A DNA stretch of 64,000 bases from Arsenophonus apicola (GCF_020268605.1 NZ_CP084222.1:2790001-2854000); one strand, 5' to 3'. Shown: positions 36,269-45,750, counted from the stretch's first letter. Translations and numbers: made by a program. The notes: a model not told the origin generated them from the sequence alone.

Positions 36269-36538
36269 ATGAAACCATTATGCAAGATCCATTCTACTAC
36301 TGCTTTTTTAGAGTTTAGTATTATTGCTATAGCAAAAGATTCCTCACTTAAAAACACTATTCTTATTCCAAAGGGTAACGGAGAATATGCCAGAGTGTCA
36401 TCCTCCTTTATTAATAGGCCAAACGAAAAAAATGCAGTTGATATTTGCTGGGAAGATCCTACCAAAGGCCCTAGATGTTTCAATGGCGATACAAAAGAAG
36501 TATATCCCAATCCTGAAAAATCAAAAATATCTGACTAA
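36269..36538 (+). CDS. Small exported protein, unknown (paralogue group)
   Basis: 89 residues behind TTGGAGG. The N-terminus (MKPLCKIHSTTAFLEFSIIA) is a weak signal peptide. The mature part is polar with two Cys (DICWEDP, PRCFNGD). Function unknown. Probably PhoP-controlled if the upstream repeat is real. The weak signal region may reflect decay. Confidence 0.45.
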   Translation: MKPLCKIHSTTAFLEFSIIAIAKDSSLKNTILIPKGNGEYARVSSSFINRPNEKNAVDICWEDPTKGPRCFNGDTKEVYPNPEKSKISD

Positions 36539-37488
36539 TTGTAGATATATCTGTTTTTAGTCTTTAAAAAGCTAGATAAACTCATTCCTGAACGCTGTGA
36601 TCTACTAATATTTCGATTGTTTTAGCAAAGCATCTGCGATCAATACTGACAACTGTGTTAATAATGAGTGACGAAGGGATGGGGGTTTAAGATAAACTTT
36701 AACGGTAAAAACATTTTTATAGCCAGCTAAAGAAATTTATTCCTAAATGGTGATAAGGTGGTTGAGAGTAAAAAAACGTGTTTGTTACTAGATTGTAATT
36801 TAAAGAGTGCTAATTGTACGTTTAGCTACACTAATCACGAAGGGAAATATTGTTAAATTAACCAGGATATAAAGTGTAAAAACATTAATATCTCTGACAA
36901 ACTATGACAATTAAAATGTAAAATCGTCCAAGACTGATAGCAGTAGAAAAAAGTTAGTTTAAATCAATAATAAAATAGTAATTAAGAAAAACCCGCTAGC
37001 ATCCTTCTTTAATAAGATATAGAATTGGTTAATTATTATTAATAATAATGTTATATTTACATAAAATAAAAGTAAACATACAAGCACAAATATCATAGCA
37101 ATTTTATTGTTTAATTATGATGATTTCTATTATTTATTAAAAAATTAAATTATATTTATAATAATTTTTTTAAAAATTAAGTTATAAAATAATTTTTAAT
37201 AAATATAGAATATAATAATAATTGGAGATTTATGTAATTAAATATTGAAGAGTCTATATCATTTTATAGATATGTAATAACATTACACAAACTAAACTGA
37301 GTAAATGGATTATTTTTATGTTAAAAAATCAAACTAAACAAAAAAATTAACAGGAAAAATAATATATAAATGTGATATTGATAATAAAAATGAATTACTG
37401 TTCAATAAAAGTAGATATAAAACAACCTATTTAGCCAAAATAAAAAATTTATAAAACACTATGCATGATATATCTAAGAAGAATTACA
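36539..37488. other. Gene-free 950-base AT-rich stretch
   Basis: Very AT-rich, with frequent stops in all frames, notably 37000-37450. No gene, RNA or terminator was recognised. Confidence 0.4.
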
Positions 37489-37725
37489 ATGAAGCTAATT
37501 GAAATATGTGAACAAGAGACAAAGCAGGTTAATTACTTTGATATCGAATTAGTTGTTAATGCAGATATTAATTATTTGGCTACTGACCAAGATGGTTTTA
37601 TTTACGGATATATCTTTAAGCCAGTAATAGATAATAAGTTTAATGCCTGGTTGCCAGCCCAAGAATATACTCCACATCCTAACCCACGTTTTTATAAACG
37701 CGGCAGCACTTCATCTCTAAAATAA
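37489..37725 (+). CDS. Small hypothetical protein overlapping the LLM monooxygenase 3' end
   Basis: 78 residues from the ATG at 37489 behind AAGAAG; an in-frame upstream start is unsupported. The first ~60 residues (KLIEICEQETKQVNYFDIEL...) look protein-like. The last ~11 overlap, on the opposite strand, the end of the monooxygenase gene, so the original 3' end may have been lost. No family recognised and no signal peptide. Confidence 0.4.
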   Translation: MKLIEICEQETKQVNYFDIELVVNADINYLATDQDGFIYGYIFKPVIDNKFNAWLPAQEYTPHPNPRFYKRGSTSSLK

Positions 37726-38777
37726 GGAAACTCATCGAGATAGTTAACGAATGTTAATGCTGTGCCCGCTAAGCCTGCATTGTAGAGTTGTTCTATTCCA
37801 TTGGCAATATCATCCGGGGTTCCGACCAAAGGATAACCCCCATGCCCAGCTGGAAATTTAAAACGATACAACTTAAGTTCTTCTATTGAAATAACTTTCG
37901 AATTGTTTGCCAATAATTTAACAATATGATCTACCGCCTCCCAATCTGCATTCTCCTGGGAATAATAGTGAAGATATTCTTCTGCTTCTTTATACGTTGG
38001 ACGACAGACAACATAAGAATAAAATACAAAATTAAGCGGCTTTTTTCTCTTTTGCAATTTTGCTTGTTTTTTTATTGATATAATATCTTGTCGCAATTGA
38101 TTTAAATCTAATGCTAACATAAATAAATAATCTACATTTCGAACAGCAAAATCTTTACCAATGTTAGAACCTGCGCCATTAAAAATAGGAATATTCTTTT
38201 GTAATGGCAATGGAAAGCTATATACCTTTTTAAATTTAAAAAATTGACTATTCCAATCAAAAGGGGTTTCGGTTTGCCATAATTTTTTTATTATATCAAT
38301 CCATTCTTGAGCATGTTGATAACGTTCTTGATGACTATACAATAACTCTCCACCTAATGCTTCATATTCCTGCCTATTCCAGCCACATACCATATTTAAC
38401 CCAGCTCGCCCACCGCCTATATGATCCATCGTCGCTAATTGCTTTGCTAGAATAACAGGATTATGCAAAGATGTATGGATAGTAGAAATTACTCCGATCT
38501 GCCGCGTAGTAGCTAATAATGCGGAAGCCCAGCTTATCGATTCTAAAACATTACTATGAAAATGTGTTTCCCCGTCATAGCCCTTCCAACGACCTAATGG
38601 TAATAAATATTCCAGCCCAGCCTCATCAGCAAGTTTTGCTATTTTAAGGTTGTTTTCCCATGAATTAAGCCAACGTTCGCTGACTTTGGTCACCGCCAAA
38701 CCACTAGCACAATTTATTGCAAAAAGACCCAATTTAAATTTATTTTTGTTATCTAATGGATTAGAAAATTCTGCCAT
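37692..38777 (-). CDS. LLM-class flavin-dependent monooxygenase, copy 1
   Basis: 361 residues. The luciferase-like fold is evident: KFKLGLFAINCASGLAVTKV near the start, LADEAGLEYLLPLGRWKGYD, DHIGGGRAGLNMVCGWN, and the C-terminal GGYPLVGTPDDIANGI. It is closest to the SfnG/RutA-like group of FMNH2-dependent C-S or pyrimidine-ring monooxygenases. It needs a flavin reductase, which is not adjacent. The substrate is unknown; dimethyl sulfone or another organosulfur compound is plausible. A paralogue follows upstream at 39108-40226, separated by 330 bases of AT-rich DNA. Confidence 0.8.
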   Translation of the reverse strand: MAEFSNPLDNKNKFKLGLFAINCASGLAVTKVSERWLNSWENNLKIAKLADEAGLEYLLPLGRWKGYDGETHFHSNVLESISWASALLATTRQIGVISTIHTSLHNPVILAKQLATMDHIGGGRAGLNMVCGWNRQEYEALGGELLYSHQERYQHAQEWIDIIKKLWQTETPFDWNSQFFKFKKVYSFPLPLQKNIPIFNGAGSNIGKDFAVRNVDYLFMLALDLNQLRQDIISIKKQAKLQKRKKPLNFVFYSYVVCRPTYKEAEEYLHYYSQENADWEAVDHIVKLLANNSKVISIEELKLYRFKFPAGHGGYPLVGTPDDIANGIEQLYNAGLAGTALTFVNYLDEFPYFRDEVLPRL

Positions 38778-39107
38778 ATATTTTATTTCCCTATTGTCAT
38801 AACATATTAATAAAATAAAAAATATAAAACTATCATCAAATGAGAATAATAAAACATTATCTATTAATTCTTACATTTTAAATTAATGCCTATATCTTTT
38901 ATTTATTATTATTTATATTTTAAAGTTAGATAAATTAATTTTAATATTTTTATTATATTTTGATATTAATAATTATTTTATTTAAACAACTTAATAAGTA
39001 TCAAAACAAATTTAATAAAATTTCATAGAGCATTAATGAACCTAATGATTACAAATATCTGGTCAATATAAGAGCAAAGAACTAAAATCCGTGATTACTC
39101 TATTATA
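38778..39107. other. AT-rich spacer between the two LLM monooxygenase genes
   Basis: 330 bases, extremely AT-rich; long enough for a separate promoter for copy 1. No hairpin terminator was obvious. Confidence 0.35.
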
Positions 39108-40226
39108 TTAATATTTATAACTTTCTCTTAATCCTTGTTTTTCTAAACGAGGTAAAACTTCGTCTCTAAAATAGGGAAACTCGTCCAGATAATTAACAAA
39201 AGATAATGCTGCACCAGACAATCCAGCATTATAAAGCGCTACGATTTGTTTGCTAATATCGTCAGGTGAACCTATTAACGGATAACCACCAAAGCCGGCA
39301 GAAAATCGATTTCGTGCTGAATGCAGTTGCTCTTTTGGAAATGAGTGCGTATTATTAAATGCTAAATTAATAATTTTATCAACAGCTTGCCAATCAGCCT
39401 TTTCTTGTGAGTAATAGCGCAGATACTCTTCGGCTTCTTTACGCGTTTGACGGCAAACCACATAACAGAATGTCAATAAACCAAGAGGAGTCTTTCTATT
39501 TTGTAACTTTTCTTGTTCTTTTAATTCCTTAATATTTTTTTGTAAATGCGCTATATCCATCATCGAAGTAAATAAATAATCTGCATTACAAATAGCAAAC
39601 TGCTTGCCTTCATTAGAACCTGCTGCATTTAATATTGGTATTTTTTTTTGTAATGGTAATGGAAAACTATAAACGTCTTTTAATTTAAAAAATTGACCAT
39701 TCCAGTCAAATGGTTCTTTTCGCCACCACAAATTTTTAATTATATCAAACCATTCGCGACTATAGCGATAACGCTCTTCATGCTGTCGCCAGAATTTTAT
39801 TCCCAGCCCTTCATACTCGATGGTATTCCAACCGCATACCACATTTAAACCTGCCCTACCATGACCAATATGATCTATGGTTGTTAGCTGCTTTGCAACA
39901 ACCACAGGATGATGAAAAGAAGTATGTACTGTAGTAAAAATGGCAATATTGTTTGTCAAAGCCAATAAGGCTGACGCCAATATTGTGGGCTCTAATACAT
40001 TAGCATGAAAAGATGATCCTTTTTCATAACCTAACCATCGAGCAGCGGGTAATATAAACTCTATACCTGCTTTATCAGCAAGTTGGGCTATTTTAAGATT
40101 ATTTTCCCAGGAATTTAGCCAACTTCCTTTTACTGTTGTCATGGCTAAGCCACCAGAGCAATTAATAGAAAAAATACCCAATTTAAATTTATTATTATTA
40201 AACATAGGATTAGAGTTATTCTGCAT
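39108..40226 (-). CDS. LLM-class flavin-dependent monooxygenase, copy 2
   Basis: 372 residues, clearly a paralogue of copy 1 along its whole length (KFKLGIFSINCSGGLAMTTV, DHIGHGRAGLNVVCGWN, GGYPLIGSPDDISKQI, FVNYLDEFPYFRDEVLPRLE), with perhaps 60% identity by eye. Tandem duplication followed by divergence is likely. It has 11 extra residues at the C-terminus. Same cofactor expectation as copy 1; the differing flavin-pocket flank suggests a different substrate. AAGG lies upstream of the start. Confidence 0.8.
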   Translation of the reverse strand: MQNNSNPMFNNNKFKLGIFSINCSGGLAMTTVKGSWLNSWENNLKIAQLADKAGIEFILPAARWLGYEKGSSFHANVLEPTILASALLALTNNIAIFTTVHTSFHHPVVVAKQLTTIDHIGHGRAGLNVVCGWNTIEYEGLGIKFWRQHEERYRYSREWFDIIKNLWWRKEPFDWNGQFFKLKDVYSFPLPLQKKIPILNAAGSNEGKQFAICNADYLFTSMMDIAHLQKNIKELKEQEKLQNRKTPLGLLTFCYVVCRQTRKEAEEYLRYYSQEKADWQAVDKIINLAFNNTHSFPKEQLHSARNRFSAGFGGYPLIGSPDDISKQIVALYNAGLSGAALSFVNYLDEFPYFRDEVLPRLEKQGLRESYKY

Positions 40227-40524
40227 AAAAAATACCTTTTAATAAGAAGGATATATTAACAGTGAGTATTTATGATGCAAGATACGCAAAAATTAGATAA
40301 TCTATTTAATTTTTTTATGCTAAAAATTATATAATCTACTTAATAATTTTAATATTATAATGAATTTGTTATTTCAAAATTAATTATCACTTATTTTTCT
40401 TTATTTTATTACAACGATAAAGTGAAAAATTATTATTTTATTCACAAGAAAATCATATTATTACTTTAGTTAAAAATGATCTACTATTAAATATCATTTT
40501 CTATAACAATGATAAGGATAAATT
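40227..40524. other. AT-rich divergent promoter region
   Basis: About 300 bases between divergent genes. No recognisable operator. Confidence 0.3.
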
Positions 40525-40761
40525 ATGACACAGTTACTTATAAAATTTACTATTTTTTCTTTTATTATATTTAGTCCGAACACAATTAAAGCTCAAGTTG
40601 AAATTAAACATTGGGAAAATAAAGAAAATGGTCTACCCTGTTCGGTTGATATCGATTATACCAAATGCTACCAATTAGAAAATAATCAGACAATTCTGGT
40701 CAAAAGCTCTAATTCTGATGAAAATAGTATTGAACAGGACTGGGAGGAAACTATACAATAA
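40525..40761 (+). CDS. Small exported protein, unknown
   Basis: 78 residues behind AAGGA. Signal peptide TQLLIKFTIFSFIIFSPNTI, then a KAQ cleavage motif. The mature ~55 residues have two Cys (GLPCSVDID, YTKCYQLE) close together, a possible disulphide hairpin. No family recognised. It fits the series of small exported proteins in this region. Confidence 0.5.
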   Translation: MTQLLIKFTIFSFIIFSPNTIKAQVEIKHWENKENGLPCSVDIDYTKCYQLENNQTILVKSSNSDENSIEQDWEETIQ

Positions 40762-41287
40762 AACTATTTTCTCTAATATTACTCGTTTGAAGGATATAAA
40801 GAAATTTATTTCTTTATATCCTAATTATCAGGAAAATGTATGTAATTTAACTTTATCACTTTTGATGATAAAAACATTAGCAAATAAAAATAGCTATAGT
40901 TTAATTGAAGTAGTAATACTATTAATATCCATGGCTTAATCACATACTGTTTTTATTTATAAATTTTCCCAATTAAGTGTTATTGAATTATTTTGTTAAT
41001 CACAGAAAATAAAATCTATTTCATCTTTTCCTACCTAATTATCAAATATCGCTTTTTGATGCTAAAATGGAAAAATAGATAAATCAGACGACAAAATTTA
41101 ATACTAGCTAGTATGCAGACGAGAAAATTGCCGATTGCATAATTTATTTTACCGCTAGTAATAAATTATACCAATAGCATAAACGACAAAACTAATCCTA
41201 CTTTTGCCAAGAGATCTGTTACTACAGCATTGCACTGTCAACTTTACGGAGCCAACCATAAATAACATACTAATACAAGAGAAATAA
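40762..41287. other. Gene-free spacer
   Basis: About 525 bases, AT-rich. A 73-codon overlapping frame at 40718-40939 is not convincing. No other signal. Confidence 0.35.
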
Positions 41288-41782
41288 TTGGACAGACTAA
41301 ATTCATTTAACATAGTTAAAAATAACCCAGCTACATGGAAAGATCCCGATGAGCAAGCCTAGATCCTAGCTGGGTACGTTGTATCAGAAGAAAAACCTAT
41401 TATTGAAAGTTCGACTGATAGCCGAATGGATAGACAAGTAAAAAAAGATATTTCAATCGGTTATTACGACCAAGAAAATATTAGACTATTATTTCTATTA
41501 TTAGACTGCCTTAGTGAAACATTACGCTATTCACCACTCTATCCTAAACAGACAAAAGACAATGGTGGGCAAAGACAAGAGGCGATTGCTAAAAATGAAA
41601 TTCATATTGTCGCCACAAAAATGGACAAATTTTCCCAAAAACAGCGTCTGTATTATATAGGGGGTTATCAATACCCAGCGCCGGATTGCAAAAAATACAA
41701 GATACCGGTTAACTACAAAATTATGCATTTGTTTTTTTACAAACAGAAATGTTGCACAATTCTTCATTATGCTAAGTGGTAG
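41288..41782 (+). pseudogene. Broken unknown gene with an in-frame TAG
   Basis: A frame from TTG 41288 (AAGAGA upstream) reads LDRLNSFNIVKNNPATWKDP, then DEQA before TAG near 41360. It continues in frame ILAGYVVSEEKPIIESSTDS and MDRQVKKDISIGYYDQENIR to 41782. Restored, it would be ~163 residues, polar and helical. It may be an eroded effector or toxin, but no family is recognised. The later half alone (from 41426) could be translated as 118 residues. Confidence 0.35.
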
Positions 41783-42206
41783 CCAAAACGATAGGAAAAT
41801 TATATTTTAATTAACTATCGCGGATAAAATTGGCAAAGAGCTGCAATTTCACATTGGTAAGGTTATTTTTGCCGCTTAAACTCTTCTTGTACAGGACAAA
41901 AAGAATAAATTTAGCAAAAAAGATTTTAATGGCTTAAAAGAAATTATTGCCGATAAAAGCAGCACACTCTTGCTATATTTAATTAATAGACAAAAAATCA
42001 TTTCAATAAACAATATTCATTAAATCTGCGATCAATTTATAGTTGATGAAATAAACAGAGAGCGTTAGAAATAAGCTCTCTACTTATTTATGATTTACTA
42101 TAAAATTATAATAAAAATTGAAATTTATTAGCATAAAAAAAAAATCTTGGTAGGATTAGGATAAAGAAAAATAATCATACATGAAGTTAGAGAGTTAATT
42201 TTAAAT
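41783..42206. other. Gene-free spacer upstream of the M91-like protease gene
   Basis: About 420 bases. Short coding-like fragments (e.g. around 41885-42000) are interrupted by stops and may extend the broken gene upstream. No promoter of a recognised type. Confidence 0.3.
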
Positions 42207-42881
42207 ATGCCGCCAATTGATTTTAATAATAAAATATCCAATTCTCCACTGTATACTCAACCTTCTAATAATAACGATGAAGATTTAGCTGATAAATATC
42301 CTGATTTAAAAATTCAATCAACGGATCCATCCCCAACAAGAAAGTCACATGACAAAATTGCAACCAATAGCGATAAACTACATTCATCGGAACATGTTAC
42401 ATCCCTATTTCTATCAAATAAAAAAATTGAATCAGAATCAGATGAAAACCAATACCAGTTATGTCACAAAGAACTATCCACTATCATGACCACGGCCTAT
42501 GACAAAAGTCCAACTTTTAGGCGATTATTTAATTATGCGTATGAGAGCAATCTTTGCGATGGTGATAAATGGTATTTATCAACTCAAGATGCCTTTAGCA
42601 CCACCGTAACTATAGAAGAGATAAAAGCTGAAAATGGTAAAAAAATTATATCCCTTACGACCGATCCTGCCAATTGTTCGCGCTTTAACGAGGACTATCA
42701 ACTAGAAAATGGTAATTATGCTCTGTTTAGTATAACCCGCGCCTTTATGCATGAAATCGTGCATGCATTAACAATGCTTCCTGACGAGGATAATAATCAT
42801 GCCAGAGGTGCGGTGGTAGAATATACCAATATTGTCCTTAAAGAAATGGGTAATAAAGAACCGGCCAGATTTAAATATTAA
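42207..42881 (+). CDS. M91-like zinc metalloprotease, probable type III effector (NleD/HopH1/XopG-like)
   Basis: 224 residues. The first ~80 are polar, Ser/Asn/Asp-rich and probably disordered, typical of a type III secretion signal and chaperone region. The catalytic block is FMHEIVHALTML at ~180-191, an HExxH zincin (His182, His186), followed by a downstream acidic ligand in RGAVVEYTNIVLKEMG (Glu205 likely). This arrangement is that of the M91/NleD-HopH1 group, which cleave host MAP kinases in some pathogens. No signal peptide is present. No type III apparatus genes are in the window. The effector call is inference from domain and organism type. Confidence 0.65.
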   Translation: MPPIDFNNKISNSPLYTQPSNNNDEDLADKYPDLKIQSTDPSPTRKSHDKIATNSDKLHSSEHVTSLFLSNKKIESESDENQYQLCHKELSTIMTTAYDKSPTFRRLFNYAYESNLCDGDKWYLSTQDAFSTTVTIEEIKAENGKKIISLTTDPANCSRFNEDYQLENGNYALFSITRAFMHEIVHALTMLPDEDNNHARGAVVEYTNIVLKEMGNKEPARFKY

Positions 42882-43029
42882 TATAATGCAGATTAATATT
42901 AAGAAATTTTTAGAATATCGCTATGCTAGCTTTTTTGTTTAAATAGATTCAATCTGACAGATATCACATAAGAAATCAATATTTCTGTCAGATTAAAATA
43001 ATTTCATTTGGTGTTAGAAAAAATTCACT

Positions 43030-43656
43030 CTAATTATTATTAATATTTAGTTGAAATCTATTTCTTTCAGATTTTTGAAATGATAGCATTGATGGAAAAT
43101 TTTGATTACATGTCATTATCTCAATTTCGTTATTCGACATATTATATACAAAACTTACTTGGCCATGAATGGCTGGTCTATTTTGATTGCTAATAATAGC
43201 AATATTAGCATTATATAAATTCCCATCTTGTGGAAAAGAACCAATACATTGATAGTCTGTATTTGCTTTAATATATATCGGGTTACATAAAAAAGAAATA
43301 TTAAACACAACTTGATAAAATATATTATTATTGCCTGTGTTATTGTTAAGTTGTATCGCTAATATATCGGTATGCTTAGGAAATACGGTAAATCTCGATA
43401 AGCCTTTTATCTCTGATAGATCAGGTGTATCATATTGCCAAATTTTTGTTATATTACCTGGAGCGTTATTAGCCGCATAATCTTTCCATTCTTGAACTTG
43501 TGAAAGTCTGCCCACTCTGACAGAATTAAATTTATCATTCAATTCAGTCGGTAGGCGATATTCTTCATTAGATTCAACATATAAAAATCCATCACCAGTA
43601 TAATTTTTTCCTTTATAAAAAATAACACCCGTTGAAAATAATTCATTATTATTCAT
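43030..43656 (-). CDS. Unknown protein with a beta/gamma-crystallin-like N-terminus
   Basis: 208 residues behind AAGGA. Residues ~10-50 (GVIFYKGKNYTGDGFLYVES ... LNDKFNSVRVGRLSQV) resemble a beta/gamma-crystallin Greek-key motif: an aromatic start, Tyr-x-Gly, and the final SVRV strand. The remaining ~150 residues are Asn-rich beta-type sequence with no recognised domain. No signal peptide. The crystallin call is tentative. Confidence 0.4.
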   Translation of the reverse strand: MNNNELFSTGVIFYKGKNYTGDGFLYVESNEEYRLPTELNDKFNSVRVGRLSQVQEWKDYAANNAPGNITKIWQYDTPDLSEIKGLSRFTVFPKHTDILAIQLNNNTGNNNIFYQVVFNISFLCNPIYIKANTDYQCIGSFPQDGNLYNANIAIISNQNRPAIHGQVSFVYNMSNNEIEIMTCNQNFPSMLSFQKSERNRFQLNINNN

Positions 43657-44136
43657 AAGTATCCTTTTTTTTATAACTTTTGATTAAATTGATTTAATAA
43701 TATATAAAATTTCAAATTCATATTTTTCAATATAAAAATTTGATGCAAATTTTATATTATATTTTGTTTAGCCTGGCACAAGTTACTTTTAATAAAAAAC
43801 ACACTTTTATCTAAAATGAATCTATTTTTCAATTAAGTAAAAATGGGAGTAACTTGCAAAAAACAATAAAAGGATAAATATAAAAATAATTATTTAGTCT
43901 AGTGATTTAACTTATTTTCACAAATGGATATTTTAAAATTAAATTATTAATGATGAAAGTAATTTAGATATGGATATAATCATCTTACTATTTGTAATAA
44001 TCGAGAGTTTGCTAACCCTTATAAAAAAATGCTTTTTACCATAACTAATATAGCAATATCTTTTTATATTTAAAACATAATAATTTACATACTATAATTA
44101 GTCTATTTGTTCACTACTTGGTTGAGTAAAAAATCT
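43657..44136. other. Gene-free AT-rich spacer
   Basis: About 480 bases between divergent genes; nothing recognised beyond AT-rich promoter-like sequence. Confidence 0.3.
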
Positions 44137-44370
44137 ATGAAAAAAATACTATTACTACTAACATATATTTATGTTGTCGGATGTACTAATGCAACAGAAT
44201 CATCGTCACCCACTAAAGCCATCGGCGTGGCAAATCCTGCCTCAGTTTATTGTATTAAAAAAGGTGGCAAAATTAACATTGTCAAGACAGCTAAAGGCGA
44301 AGTCGGTTATTGCCGCCTAGCTAACGGTGTGAGTATTGAAGAGTGGACACTATATCATCAAAATCATTAA
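44137..44370 (+). CDS. DUF333 lipoprotein
   Basis: 77 residues from the ATG at 44137; an in-frame upstream start adds an unlikely leader. The N-terminus MKKILLLLTYIYVVGC is a lipoprotein signal with lipobox VVGC (Cys16). The mature part contains the DUF333 motif NPASVYCIKKGGKINIVKTA then GEVGYCRLANGVSIEEWTLY, with the two conserved Cys. Members are small periplasmic lipoproteins; some relate to the Bor/HslJ-type surface proteins. Function unproven. Confidence 0.75.
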   Translation: MKKILLLLTYIYVVGCTNATESSSPTKAIGVANPASVYCIKKGGKINIVKTAKGEVGYCRLANGVSIEEWTLYHQNH

Positions 44371-44620
44371 TAATTTATTGTTCCTAATATAGCAATTGCT
44401 ACTAACTAAACTTTTCATATGCAAATTGCTACCAATAAAGTTAAAAATCCGATTATTACAAATATGATTATATCTTTTAGAAAAAATAATACCGTCATCC
44501 AAAATGTAGCGATAAGGGACACTTTCTTTAGAATAGTTGCAGTTGCATTATTAATGATACTGCCACATATGGCCGAAGTTAATAAAATGTTATTGAAAGG
44601 TTAAAATAAGCATCTATTAT

Positions 44621-44660
44621 TAATATCGTTACATAACTATTAATATCGTTAAATAACTAT
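44621..44660 (+). repeat. Two 20-bp tandem repeats upstream of the 11-mer-repeat protein gene
   Basis: TAATATCGTTACATAACTAT (44621-44640) and TAATATCGTTAAATAACTAT (44641-44660) differ at one base. They end 15 bases before the start codon, overlapping where a promoter or leader would be. Possible operator pair. Confidence 0.6.
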
Positions 44661-44675
44661 TAATTGAGGTGACTA

Positions 44676-45095
44676 ATGAAATTATTTACAAAACGCGTTG
44701 CTATCGCTTCTGTTTTAACATTTGGTTATATGTCAGCTATGGCTAGCCCAATAGGCGGTTTAGGCCTCCCTATCACTGGCTTAGATAAAGTTTTAGAAAT
44801 ATCAGAAAATGTGGCTAATACTGGTGCTGATGCTGTAAATACAGCTACTAATACTGGTGCTGATTTTGTTAATAAAGCCACTGATACTGGTGCTGATGCT
44901 GTGAATAAAGCTGCTGTTACTGGTGCTGATTTTGTTAATAAAGCCACTGATACTGGTGCTGATGCTATTAAGACGGGTACAGAGACTGCTAAGACCGCTG
45001 TTGGAGAGGTTGCAAGTACTGCTTCAACAGTAACTGATAACGCAGAAATAACAGAAGAGTTAGAAAAAACGAATGTTGTAAAAGGCTTATTGTAA
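44676..45095 (+). CDS. Exported protein built of 11-residue amphipathic repeats
   Basis: 139 residues behind TGAGGTG. A signal peptide (KLFTKRVAIASVLTFGYMSA, then MASP) is followed by a Gly-rich linker. Residues 48-102 are five consecutive 11-mers of the type xTGADxVNxAx (NTGADAVNTAT, DTGADFVNKA-like, etc.). A less regular helical tail ends in EELEKTNVVKGLL. Eleven-residue repeats give amphipathic helices as in synucleins, apolipoproteins and LEA proteins, which coat membranes or lipids. The DNA repeat unit is 33 bp, so copy number could vary between strains. No family recognised. Confidence 0.6.
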   Translation: MKLFTKRVAIASVLTFGYMSAMASPIGGLGLPITGLDKVLEISENVANTGADAVNTATNTGADFVNKATDTGADAVNKAAVTGADFVNKATDTGADAIKTGTETAKTAVGEVASTASTVTDNAEITEELEKTNVVKGLL

Positions 45096-45750
45096 GGCAT
45101 AATCAAGCAATACAAATAAAGCGTTTAATTAATAAATACCTCTTCATTAAAATTAATAAAGAAGAGGTATTTGTATTATAATATTTAGTGGAAACTAAAA
45201 AATAAATATTAATGATCTCAAATTGATGCAACAGATCCTTGTTAAATTATAATTACTCTTTTGCTATTAATAGTTCTTTGATTAAAATTATAAATTATTT
45301 AGGCTGTTATCATACTTAACCTACTGCTCATAAATAATATAAGTATCTTAAAATAACAATCTACTAGTAAAATAAATCTCATTATAGATTAATTAGAAAA
45401 TGCTGCTTAACTTTATATGGTTATAATTAATATACAAATACTTATGTTTAATTGTCTAATTTTCAAATGAAAATAACAAATAATATCATGATTAAATTAG
45501 ATGAAAATATAACTCAACCAAGCAATGCAGATACTGTTAATTCAACACCAGATTATTAGAAAATAATTTTTACAGTGAGCAATTTTACATTTTTATTGTC
45601 GGTACAGCAAAATAAGCCGATAGAATAGCAATCAATCTATAAAATATTTTTAAACTAAAAATATCACTTCAATAACTTATTGCAATGGTCAAATATTAAC
45701 CTATTATTTAATAATAATTATCATTATTATTAAATGAGGGGAAAGACATA
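45096..45750. other. Gene-poor spacer with a short coding-like frame
   Basis: About 650 bases. ATG 45467 opens ~30 codons (MKITNNIMIKLDENITQPSN...), possibly the start of a lost effector. An inverted repeat upstream of the next gene is listed separately. Confidence 0.3.
45707..45734. promoter_or_regulatory. Perfect 12-bp inverted repeat with a Fur-box-like core
   Basis: TTTAATAATAAT (45707-45718), TATC, ATTATTATTAAA (45723-45734). The inner 19 bases 45710-45728 match the Fur box GATAATGATAATCATTATC at 15 positions by eye. It ends 16 bases before the ATG at 45751. AT-richness makes chance possible. Confidence 0.35.

Noticed and set aside
40718..40939. 73-codon frame overlapping the small exported-protein gene
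   Set aside because: It overlaps a better supported gene in another frame and lacks a ribosome site.
44419..44604. 61-codon frame between the DUF333 lipoprotein and the 11-mer-repeat gene
   Set aside because: Weak start context and no domain; a single hydrophobic stretch in AT-rich DNA is not enough.
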